From Bacteroidota bacterium (GTDB taxonomy: Bacteria; Bacteroidota; Bacteroidia; NORP154): a stretch of 5,942 nucleotides of DNA. Shown one piece after another: positions 1 through 5,942 of the stretch (position 1 is its first letter; each line of letters begins with the position of its first letter). Location of the stretch: the NCBI GenBank assembly GCA_002401055.1, contig NVRZ01000021.1, positions 1 to 5,942 on the forward strand, given 5' to 3'. Below the pieces are notes generated by a model. The model was not told the origin of the DNA, ran no database searches, and saw only the letters and a list, made by a program, of their open reading frames with translations. Position numbers and translations under genes: made by a program.

Positions 1-156
1 GCCTTCTTTCTCCCTCTGATGGTTGCGATTACAGATGCAAATAATGGTACATATACGGAGTTGTCAGATAGAGCGATGAATGCTTTACATAGTGCAGGAG
101 ACCCTCATCTTGAAAAAGAGATAACGAGGTTTGATGAACTTGATGGGAGATGGGAC
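1..156. other. Unassigned sequence joined in frame to the PNP body (probable chimera)
   Basis: This stretch stands where the first roughly 35 codons of PNP and its upstream flank should be. In the PNP frame it is open for all 52 codons and includes segments such as DANNGTYTELSDRAM and SAGDPHLEKEITRFDELDG, which I cannot assign to a protein family. The other two forward frames both contain early stops, so this frame may be coding in its source. Its GC, about 42%, is like the rest of the window, so composition does not betray it. Homology to PNP begins at about 151-160, where the codons for D-L-N-E follow directly. It could be an assembly or cloning join, or a real deletion or insertion. The sequence alone cannot decide. 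Confidence 0.6.
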
Positions 157-870
157 TTAAATGAGATAGAGGTAGAGGTTTCTATCCCCTATGAAGATAT
201 ACCAGGCTTTCCGGTTTCTACCGTCGAGGGACATTCTGGTAGACTAATCTTTGGAAAGTTAGGCGCAAAGAACGTCGTGGCAATGCAAGGCAGATTTCAC
301 TATTACGAAGGCTATGCTTTTCAGGATTTAGCGATACCGGTTAGGGTAATGAAGTTTCTGGGCATAAAACACCTCTTTGTTTCCAATGCATGTGGTGGGG
401 TAAATCCTGACTATGAGATAGGCGATCTTATGATATTAGATGATCATGTAAACCTTCTTCCTGGCAATCCTCTTCTCGGACAAAATTACGATGAGCTGGG
501 TCCACGTTTCCCTGACATGAGTGAACCTTACGATCACGATCTTATTGCAAAAGCGCAAAAAATTGCTGCTGATAATGGCATAAACATTCGAACAGGTACT
601 TATGCGGTAGTATCTGGTCCTTGTCTTGAAACTCCGGCGGAGTACCGATATATATTCAATATTGGAGCGGATGCAGTTGGCATGTCTACGGTTCCTGAAG
701 TAATTACGGCCAGGCATATGGGAATACCTTGCTTTGCTATATCAATAATTACAGATTTAGGAGTTCCCGGAAAGATTGTGCTTGTAACGCATGAGGATGT
801 ACAACGTGTTGCTGAAGAAGCGGAACCTAAGATGACCTTGCTGATCAAGGAACTCATCGCCACGCTCTAG
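19..870 (+). CDS. Purine-nucleoside phosphorylase, trimeric (PNP/MTAP) type, N-terminus replaced
   Basis: Cytosolic enzyme of purine salvage that splits purine (deoxy)nucleosides with phosphate into base and (deoxy)ribose 1-phosphate. From residue 47 onward the protein reads as an ordinary Bacteroidota PNP: STVEGHSG (67-74), GRFHYYEG (91-98, His94 matching human His86), NACGG (123-127), GPRFPDMS (161-168), GPCLETPAE (200-208, Glu204 matching human Glu201), VGMSTVPEV (220-228, Met222 matching Met219), ITDLG (244-248) and THED (His258 matching His257). Residues 1-46 do not resemble the family. The glycine-rich phosphate loop (GTGLG-like) that should lie just before LNEIEVE is absent, so the protein as written is probably inactive or an artefact. 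The frame stays open to base 1, so the ATG at 19 is only the first available start; the true start is not in the window. The stop lies 3 bp before the next gene. Family assignment is secure; the N-terminus is not. Confidence 0.9.
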   Translation: MVAITDANNGTYTELSDRAMNALHSAGDPHLEKEITRFDELDGRWDLNEIEVEVSIPYEDIPGFPVSTVEGHSGRLIFGKLGAKNVVAMQGRFHYYEGYAFQDLAIPVRVMKFLGIKHLFVSNACGGVNPDYEIGDLMILDDHVNLLPGNPLLGQNYDELGPRFPDMSEPYDHDLIAKAQKIAADNGINIRTGTYAVVSGPCLETPAEYRYIFNIGADAVGMSTVPEVITARHMGIPCFAISIITDLGVPGKIVLVTHEDVQRVAEEAEPKMTLLIKELIATL

Positions 871-873
871 CGG

Positions 874-2217
874 ATGAATAGGCTAGCTACTCTGTTAATT
901 TCATTTGCGATTAGTGGATCCGTTACGGCACAGGATAGCCTAAATGTTAGCTTGCTCTTTCATTGGATGGACACGACCATAATTCCTTCGTCACTCTACA
1001 ACAATACTTATAATGAGATTTGGGGCGTAAAAATTAACAATCGTGAATATGCCATCATTGGTGCAACCGATGGTACTCATTTCTTTGATATAACCGATCC
1101 AATGAATGTTGACACAGTTGCATTTGTAGCTGGTGCAGACGACGGCTCCAATATAATACACCGTGATTATCATGATTATAATGGCTACCTCTATGCCGTT
1201 TGTGATGAAGGTCCGAGTACACTTCAGATAATCGACATGAGCTTTTTGCCAGATTCGGTGATAGTTGTTTACGATAATGATTCCCTGATAAAAAGGAGTC
1301 ACAATATATTTATCGATTCATCATCAGCTAGATTATACAATGCCGATGGCCGAATATTTTCATTGGCCAATCCAATTGATCCGGATTCAATCGGAAAGTT
1401 TGGGTCTTTTTGTCACGATATGTTCGTCAGGAATGACACGCTGTTTTGCAATAAAGGTAACAATGGTCTGTTCATATATGAAGTTTCAGATGCGGCCAAT
1501 CCAATATTAATTGATTCATTAATTACATATCCAGATAAAGCATACAACCATTCAGGTTGGTTGAGCGACGACGGTAGTATATACGTTTTTGCAGATGAAA
1601 AACACGGCATGGATATCAAAGTGTGTGACGTTTCGAATATGCCGGGCATTTCTATTCTCTCTCAAATTAATGTCAGTAGTTCTGACACCAGCGCAATCCC
1701 TCACAACGTTATAATTAAAGGTGACTTTCTTTTTCTCAGCTATTACTATGATGGATTGCAGATTTATAATATTTCAAATCCAGCCAATCCGGTTAGAGTA
1801 GGTTACTACGATACTTACGCTTTGCCCAATCTTGAGAGCTATAAAGGAGCTTGGGGAGTTTATCCCTTACTTCCTTCAGGTCTTGTCCTTGTATCAGATA
1901 TGCAAACAGGATTGTATGTGTTTGACATTTCTGTTGCAACTGGGATAGAGGAAAAAGCACTGCTTGAAACTTCGCTGCTCTATCCGAACCCTGCAGTAAA
2001 CAAACTCACAATGACAACGCAGGGAAAGATAACAGATAACACATTGGTATGTATATATGATAGGATGGGGAAATTGCTTAAGCAAATGCTCGTATCTCCG
2101 TCGTCGTATTCGGAGATTAGCATTGACATATCTGAACTTGCTGAAGGTATTTACGTTCTACAACTCTTGTCAGAAGAACAAACTGTTTCGCACAAATTTG
2201 TAAAATTATCGAACTGA
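874..2217 (+). CDS. Secreted LVIVD-repeat / choice-of-anchor B family protein with T9SS sorting domain (copy 1)
   Basis: A 447-residue exported protein of unknown function. Residues 1-20 form a signal peptide (basic Arg3, hydrophobic core, likely cut in the TAQ/DSLN region). Residues about 40-355 hold LVIVD-type repeats, each ending in phrases such as FFDITDP, IFSLANP, IYEVSDAANP and IYNISNPANP, consistent with a six-bladed beta-propeller. Histidines recur once per repeat: His69, His96, His143, His181, His226, His277. Residues 367-447 form a type IX sorting domain: LLYPNPAVNKLTM, a central IYDRMGKLL strand and a final ISELAEGIYVLQL plus HKFVKL. The mature protein is therefore probably moved across the outer membrane and attached to the surface or released. 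The start lies 3 bp after the PNP stop with no Shine-Dalgarno, which suggests coupling to upstream translation. The next gene is a paralogue. Family and export route are well supported; substrate and role are unknown. Confidence 0.88.
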   Translation: MNRLATLLISFAISGSVTAQDSLNVSLLFHWMDTTIIPSSLYNNTYNEIWGVKINNREYAIIGATDGTHFFDITDPMNVDTVAFVAGADDGSNIIHRDYHDYNGYLYAVCDEGPSTLQIIDMSFLPDSVIVVYDNDSLIKRSHNIFIDSSSARLYNADGRIFSLANPIDPDSIGKFGSFCHDMFVRNDTLFCNKGNNGLFIYEVSDAANPILIDSLITYPDKAYNHSGWLSDDGSIYVFADEKHGMDIKVCDVSNMPGISILSQINVSSSDTSAIPHNVIIKGDFLFLSYYYDGLQIYNISNPANPVRVGYYDTYALPNLESYKGAWGVYPLLPSGLVLVSDMQTGLYVFDISVATGIEEKALLETSLLYPNPAVNKLTMTTQGKITDNTLVCIYDRMGKLLKQMLVSPSSYSEISIDISELAEGIYVLQLLSEEQTVSHKFVKLSN

Positions 2218-2227
2218 ATTTAGTTAT

Positions 2228-3592
2228 ATGAAAAAGCTATTCACTGTTATTCTTGTTTTGACAATGTTCTTTAGCTCATATGCTCAGGATAGCCTCAATA
2301 TTACAGCACTCTACAATTGGAAAGACACAATTACTACGGTTTACAATGAGGTGTGGGGCTTTGTACAGAATGGAAGGGAGTATGCGGTTATTGGCTCATG
2401 GCAGGGAGCGCATTTTTTTGATGTTACAGATCCGCAAAACGTTGTTAAAGTAGATTACGTTCCTGGAACTGTTACAGCGTGTGATCCGGTACCATGCATA
2501 CATCGCGACTATCACGATTACAATGGATACCTCTATATGGTAACTGATGAAGATACAGCGAGCACAATGCAAATTGTTGATCTCAGCAGCCTGCCAGATT
2601 CCGTTACACTGGTATATGAATCAAATACTTTATTCTCTAAATCACATAATATTTTTATCGATTCATCTTCTGCAAGGCTTTATAGCTGCGGTGGAGATCA
2701 GGTAAACAATGGGCTCAGGGTATTCTCTCTTGCCGATCCGATAAATCCGGTTGAGATTGCAAATTTAACCACACCAGGGGGTTATGTTCATGATGTATAT
2801 GTTAGAAATGACACGGCATATTTGCACTCAGGAGGTAATGGGTTCAACGTATACGACTATACGGATTTAGGCAACCCAATATTGTTGGGCTCGCTTCCCT
2901 CGGTAGGTGGCGTTGATCCAGCTTATAGCCATGCAGGATGGCTAAATGCTGAAGGAAATACATTTGTCCTGTGCTATGAAACAGCCAATATAGATGTAAA
3001 TATTGTGGATGTTTCCGACTTGGCGAATATGCTCGTTGTTGACACAGTTAATTCCGGTGGCGATACAAATTCCATCCCCCACAATGTAATAATCCGAGGA
3101 GATTATGCATATGTCAGCTATTACCATGATGGCTTGTACATTTACAACATATCAAATCCATCAGCTACCACGTTGGCTGGATTTTATGATACCAAGGCGC
3201 AGCCAGGGCCAGGTGGTGGAGCATGGGGGGTTTACCCTTTGCTTCCTTCCGGAATCGTTTTGATATCGGATATGACTACAGGTTTTTGGGTGCTTGATGT
3301 CACAGCGGCTATACCGGTAAATGTTCCTTTATTGAAAGCGTATAATGGTCATCTTCAAATATATCCCAATCCATTTACTGACGAAATAAACATTTCTCTT
3401 ACCGTGGAAACTGGTGTCGCAGAGTCTTATGTGTTATTTGACATTTCTGGTAGAGAAATAAGCAGTGGCAAGTTCAATAAAACCTTTGAACCAACCATTA
3501 GCACGGAGGCCATTGAGGCGGGTTCATATTTGCTGAAGGTGAATACGCTTGAGGGTTCAACGTCAATTATAGTCACCAAAATAGGCAGATAA
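2228..3592 (+). CDS. Secreted LVIVD-repeat / choice-of-anchor B family protein with T9SS sorting domain (copy 2)
   Basis: A 454-residue paralogue of the preceding gene, 10 bp downstream of it. The signal peptide is MKKLFTVILVLTMFFSSYAQ followed by DSLN, the same mature start as copy 1. The repeat region (about 35-360) matches copy 1 throughout: HRDYHDYNGYLY (92-103), SHNIFIDSSSARLY (139-152), YVHDVYVRND, YSHAGWL, SIPHNVIIRGDY and AWGVYPLLPSG. The one-per-repeat histidines are all kept (62, 92, 140, 188, 235, 285). It has a longer loop at SCGGDQVNNG and a Gly/Pro-rich insert near 325-331 (AQPGPGGG). Residues about 370-454 are the T9SS sorting domain (LQIYPNPFTDEINISL, VLFDISGREI, EAGSYLLKV), more divergent from copy 1 than the body. 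No Shine-Dalgarno is present and the leader is AT-rich, as is usual in this phylum. Its TAA shares one base with the gatB start. Function unknown; probably a surface or released protein. Confidence 0.88.
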   Translation: MKKLFTVILVLTMFFSSYAQDSLNITALYNWKDTITTVYNEVWGFVQNGREYAVIGSWQGAHFFDVTDPQNVVKVDYVPGTVTACDPVPCIHRDYHDYNGYLYMVTDEDTASTMQIVDLSSLPDSVTLVYESNTLFSKSHNIFIDSSSARLYSCGGDQVNNGLRVFSLADPINPVEIANLTTPGGYVHDVYVRNDTAYLHSGGNGFNVYDYTDLGNPILLGSLPSVGGVDPAYSHAGWLNAEGNTFVLCYETANIDVNIVDVSDLANMLVVDTVNSGGDTNSIPHNVIIRGDYAYVSYYHDGLYIYNISNPSATTLAGFYDTKAQPGPGGGAWGVYPLLPSGIVLISDMTTGFWVLDVTAAIPVNVPLLKAYNGHLQIYPNPFTDEINISLTVETGVAESYVLFDISGREISSGKFNKTFEPTISTEAIEAGSYLLKVNTLEGSTSIIVTKIGR

Positions 3593-3594
3593 TG
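3590..3594 (+). promoter_or_regulatory. TAATG stop-start overlap coupling copy 2 to gatB
   Basis: The TAA stop of the second secreted protein shares its last A with the gatB ATG. The sequence just upstream (AATAGGCAGA) holds only a weak purine run, so terminating ribosomes probably supply initiation. This supports one mRNA for both genes and argues that gatB is read through the secreted-protein genes, unless a promoter lies inside copy 2. Confidence 0.6.
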
Positions 3595-5046
3595 GGTGCT
3601 GATAAATATGAGGCGGTAATTGGTCTTGAGGTGCACATCCAATTGTTAACCAAAAGCAAAGCCTATTCTTCTGATTCAACGGAGTATGGTGCTGTACCCA
3701 ATACCAATGTGAGCGTTATATCTTTAGGTCACCCCGGTGTGTTGCCTATGGTCAACACCAAGATGGTTGAATATGGTGTAAAGCTCGGAATTGCTTGCAA
3801 CTGCCAGATACACGAGCAAAATGAATATGCCCGAAAAAATTACTTCTATACGGATATGCCAAAAGGCTATCAAATTAGTCAGCACACGACTCCTATTTGC
3901 AATGGCGGGTACATCACCATTAAAAACAAAGAGGGGAAATCCAGGGATATTGAACTTACGCGAATACACATGGAGGAAGACTCTGGAAAAAGCATCCATG
4001 ACCAGGACCCATTTAATTCTCTGATTGATTTAAATCGCGCAGGGGTACCTTTACTGGAAATGGTCACAGAACCGGTTATAAAAAATTCGGATGAGGCCTA
4101 TCAGTTCTTATATGAGGTAAGAAAACTCGTTCGCTATCTGGAGATATGTGATGGAAATATGGAGGAAGGAAGTATGCGCTGTGATGCAAACATTTCAATT
4201 AGGGAAAAAGGAGCTACTGAACTTGGTGAAAAAGTGGAAGTAAAGAACATGAATTCCATTCGGAATGTTCAAAGAGCGCTGGAGTTTGAAATAATGAGGC
4301 AGATTGAGGCATTAGACAAAAACGAAAAAATATATCAGGAAACCAGAACCTTTGATGCGACAACGGGAAAGACGATTGTTATGCGAACAAAGGAGATGGC
4401 CAACGACTACAGATATTTCCCAGAACCAGATTTGCCCATGGTTATTGTAGATCAGGAATATATTGACAGCATTAAGGAAAGCATGCCAGCTCTACCAAAT
4501 GAGTTGTATAAAAAATACACGAGCCAACTTGGCTTGTCGGATTATGATGCCACGGTTATCACCGATTCTAAATCTATAGCCCTATATTTTGATGAGCTTC
4601 TGGGAAAAACGAAGCAAGTTAAAGCCGCCGTTAACTGGATTATGGGACCGGTCAAATCCTATTTAAATGAAAATGCGAAGGAGATTTCAGAATTTAGTGT
4701 TACCACGGATGTGTTGGCCGAACTTATAGATTTGATTGAAAAAGGCACTATTAGCCACTCTATTGCAACGCAAAAAGTGTTTCCGTTGCTTATTCAAGGT
4801 GCTGATAAATCTCCCTTAGAAGTTGCTACGGATAACAATTGGATTAAAGAGAGTGACGAAGGGTCAATTGGAGAGTTTGTGAAAGAAGCATTGGCCAAGT
4901 ACCCTGATAAGGTTGCTGAGTATAATAACGGTAAAGTCGGTCTCATTGGATTGTTCATGGGTGAGGTGATGAAGCTGTCAAAAGGCAAGGCAGACCCTAA
5001 GATTGCGAGTGAACTGGTAAAGAAATCTTTAGAAGAAAGTAGATGA
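3592..5046 (+). CDS. gatB: Aspartyl/glutamyl-tRNA(Asn/Gln) amidotransferase subunit B
   Basis: GatB is the tRNA-binding and phosphorylating subunit of GatCAB. That complex activates misacylated Glu-tRNA(Gln) or Asp-tRNA(Asn) with ATP and amidates it using ammonia released by GatA. At 484 residues it is full length and its motifs are in order: YEAVIGLEVHIQL (6-18), GHPGVLPMVN (46-55), RKNYFYTDMPKGYQISQ (81-97), HMEEDSGKS (126-134), DLNRAGVPLLEMVTEP (146-161), MRCDANISIR (195-204), VEVKNMNSIRNVQRALE (215-231) and NDYRYFPEPDLP (271-282). These make up the cradle/kinase-like core. The C-terminus carries the helical and YqeY-like tRNA-recognition domain, ending GLIGLFMGEVMKLSKGKADP. The ATG at 3592 sits in a TAATG stop-start overlap and gives the normal N-terminus. 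gatA and gatC are not in the window, so the subunits are encoded elsewhere or beyond the ends. Nothing is missing or broken. Confidence 0.97.
   Translation: MGADKYEAVIGLEVHIQLLTKSKAYSSDSTEYGAVPNTNVSVISLGHPGVLPMVNTKMVEYGVKLGIACNCQIHEQNEYARKNYFYTDMPKGYQISQHTTPICNGGYITIKNKEGKSRDIELTRIHMEEDSGKSIHDQDPFNSLIDLNRAGVPLLEMVTEPVIKNSDEAYQFLYEVRKLVRYLEICDGNMEEGSMRCDANISIREKGATELGEKVEVKNMNSIRNVQRALEFEIMRQIEALDKNEKIYQETRTFDATTGKTIVMRTKEMANDYRYFPEPDLPMVIVDQEYIDSIKESMPALPNELYKKYTSQLGLSDYDATVITDSKSIALYFDELLGKTKQVKAAVNWIMGPVKSYLNENAKEISEFSVTTDVLAELIDLIEKGTISHSIATQKVFPLLIQGADKSPLEVATDNNWIKESDEGSIGEFVKEALAKYPDKVAEYNNGKVGLIGLFMGEVMKLSKGKADPKIASELVKKSLEESR
5043..5046 (+). promoter_or_regulatory. ATGA start-stop overlap coupling gatB to the lipoprotein gene
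   Basis: The lipoprotein ATG lies inside the end of gatB, four bases overlapping with its TGA. A purine-rich stretch (AGAAGAAAGTAG) precedes it and may help initiation, although Bacteroidota rarely rely on Shine-Dalgarno pairing. The overlap fixes the start, because the lipoprotein signal peptide begins directly at this codon. Confidence 0.6.
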
Positions 5047-5885
5047 AGAGAGTAGTAAACACATCCTTGTTAGCGGCATTGTTACTGTCGCTTATAATGG
5101 GGTGTTCAAATCCGAATGGGGAAAGGGATGGAAGCCGCGTTGGAGGAGGATATACTGTTAAAGGGGTTCTCAGCAACTCTAGCGGCGAATCAATTTATCT
5201 TGACTTGCTTACAGCAACGGCACAGGTTCCCGTGGATTCCGCGGTCCTTAATGAGAAAGGAGAATTTAGCTTCTCAGGACAGACTGATAACATGAATTTC
5301 TTTCGCGTAAGAATTTCACAAAACAACTTTTTCAATATTCTTCTGGATAATTCTGAGAGCCTGGATATAACAGGAGACGCTAAACAATTGTACTATACTT
5401 ACGAGGTGAATGGTTCACAGGAGTCGAATTCGATGTTTGAATTCAATGAATATGTCAGAACTTTCTCTCTGAGTATTGATTCATTAAGAAACCTGCTAAA
5501 CAGATTTGGTGGACAACAGAATTTTGATTCTGCAAACGCATCGATCAATAACATCTACATGGATCTCATGATAGATAAATCGAAGTTTGTGAAAAATTTT
5601 ATTGACTCACACACAGGTTCATTTTCCTTGCTGTTGGCGATAGAAAACTTAAATCCGCAGGAGGATGTGGCCTATTTTATTAATGTTGATAAAGATCTGA
5701 TGGAGTCTTACCCTAATTCAGAATATGTAAAGAGCTTTCATGCAAAAGTTTTGCAGCTCTCAAGGCTCGCTGTAGGGTCGGAAGCTCCGCAGTTGTTACT
5801 AAACGATCCAAATGGACAAACGATTTCACTGTCATCCTTGCGGGGGAAAGTAGTGCTAATCGACTTCTGGGCCTCCAGGCCATGA
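5043..5885 (+). CDS. DUF4369 / TlpA-like thioredoxin-fold lipoprotein, 3'-truncated at the join
   Basis: An envelope lipoprotein of the Bacteroidota thiol-disulfide reductase type. It starts with a lipoprotein signal peptide with lipobox LIMG-Cys21. Residues about 36-125 are a DUF4369-like beta domain (YTVKGVLSN, SIYLDLL, SAVLNEKGEFSFSG, FNILLDNSESLDITGD). Residues 128-240 are mostly helical linker. The AhpC/TSA-thioredoxin domain then opens with VGSEAPQLLLNDPNGQTISL and SSLRGKVVLIDFWAS (264-278). Family members continue with W-C-x-x-C, the redox-active pair; here Ser278 is followed by Arg, Pro and a stop. The active-site cysteines and the roughly 100 C-terminal residues are missing. The stop at 5883-5885 lies in the foreign-looking tail, so the break is probably a join and not a natural end. 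The start overlaps the gatB stop (ATGA), implying translational coupling. Family assignment is strong; the end coordinate is only the reading frame's formal stop. Confidence 0.88.
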   Translation: MKRVVNTSLLAALLLSLIMGCSNPNGERDGSRVGGGYTVKGVLSNSSGESIYLDLLTATAQVPVDSAVLNEKGEFSFSGQTDNMNFFRVRISQNNFFNILLDNSESLDITGDAKQLYYTYEVNGSQESNSMFEFNEYVRTFSLSIDSLRNLLNRFGGQQNFDSANASINNIYMDLMIDKSKFVKNFIDSHTGSFSLLLAIENLNPQEDVAYFINVDKDLMESYPNSEYVKSFHAKVLQLSRLAVGSEAPQLLLNDPNGQTISLSSLRGKVVLIDFWASRP

Positions 5886-5942
5886 CCTGTACCGCCGGGG
5901 TTTGGCTCCACATGCTGTCGTTCAGGCAGCGCCAGTGGTTGG
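5877..5942. other. GC-rich tail of different origin (probable chimeric join)
   Basis: The last 66 bases have 42 G or C (about 64%), far above the rest of the window, and start exactly where the lipoprotein ceases to match its family. On the minus strand one frame is open across the tail and reads NHWRCLNDSMWSQTPAVQVMAW, which looks like coding sequence from a high-GC genome. A forward frame is also open, so the strand is uncertain and I cannot name a family. The likeliest explanation is a fragment of another genome joined by cloning, amplification or assembly. Confidence 0.6.

Noticed and set aside
436..863. Minus-strand open frames inside the PNP gene (also seen inside the other genes).
   Set aside because: They overlap strongly conserved + strand coding sequence, have no recognisable motifs, and are shadows of it.
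2094..2117. Perfect 7-bp stem with 10-nt loop (ATCTCCG / CGGAGAT), possible terminator.
   Set aside because: It lies inside the sorting-domain coding sequence of copy 1, 100 bp before its stop, and no T-run follows. Best explained as coding sequence by chance.
2192..2201. Palindrome ACAAATTTGT shortly before the copy 2 start, possible operator or promoter element.
   Set aside because: A 10-bp AT-rich palindrome is expected by chance, it falls within the end of copy 1, and no TAnnTTTG-type Bacteroidota -7 box stands at the right distance.
3791..4024. Short + strand open frame inside gatB.
   Set aside because: It is an out-of-frame shadow of a highly conserved part of GatB.
5426..5446. Two GAATTC sites close together in the lipoprotein gene, suggesting a cloning junction.
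   Set aside because: Both lie in continuous, family-consistent coding sequence with no change in composition or homology.
5713..5913. Minus-strand open frame spanning the right-hand join as a real gene.
   Set aside because: It runs across the presumed join into antisense of the lipoprotein. Only its part beyond 5877 could be true coding sequence of a foreign fragment.

Overview
The window looks like a fragment of a Bacteroidota genome, most likely a flavobacterial or Cryomorphaceae-like marine relative (the rank is inference). The evidence is moderate to low GC, almost no Shine-Dalgarno sequences before the starts, two secreted proteins with C-terminal type IX secretion (Por/T9SS) sorting domains, and a DUF4369/TlpA-type lipoprotein, a Bacteroidota hallmark. 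No rRNA, tRNA, CRISPR array, insertion sequence or phage gene is visible.

Layout, all on the + strand: (1) 19-870, most of a trimeric-type purine-nucleoside phosphorylase whose N-terminus has been replaced by unrelated sequence; (2) 874-2217 and (3) 2228-3592, two tandem paralogues of the LVIVD-repeat / choice-of-anchor B family, each with a signal peptide and a T9SS type A sorting domain; (4) 3592-5046, a complete GatB subunit of the Asp-tRNA(Asn)/Glu-tRNA(Gln) amidotransferase; (5) 5043-5885, a lipoprotein with DUF4369 and a thioredoxin-like domain that breaks off just before its expected CXXC motif. Gaps are 3 bp and 10 bp, and the last two junctions overlap (1 bp TAATG, 4 bp ATGA). The five genes therefore look like one transcription unit. 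There is no room between them for terminators, and I see no convincing internal promoter. No stretch over 300 bases lacks a gene.

The genes do not form one pathway. Nucleoside salvage, tRNA-dependent amidation and envelope thiol-redox chemistry are housekeeping jobs. The surface or secreted propeller-like pair is the accessory element placed between them, and its function is unknown. Each paralogue carries a matched series of histidines, one per repeat, which is the most interesting biological signal here.

Both ends look artificial or rearranged. At the left, homology to the phosphorylase starts abruptly near position 157 and the phosphate-binding glycine loop is missing. At the right, the lipoprotein stops matching its family after position 5876 and the last 66 bases jump to about 64% GC. 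The simplest reading is a chimeric clone or assembly with foreign sequence at both ends. I find no strong case for a new multi-gene system.
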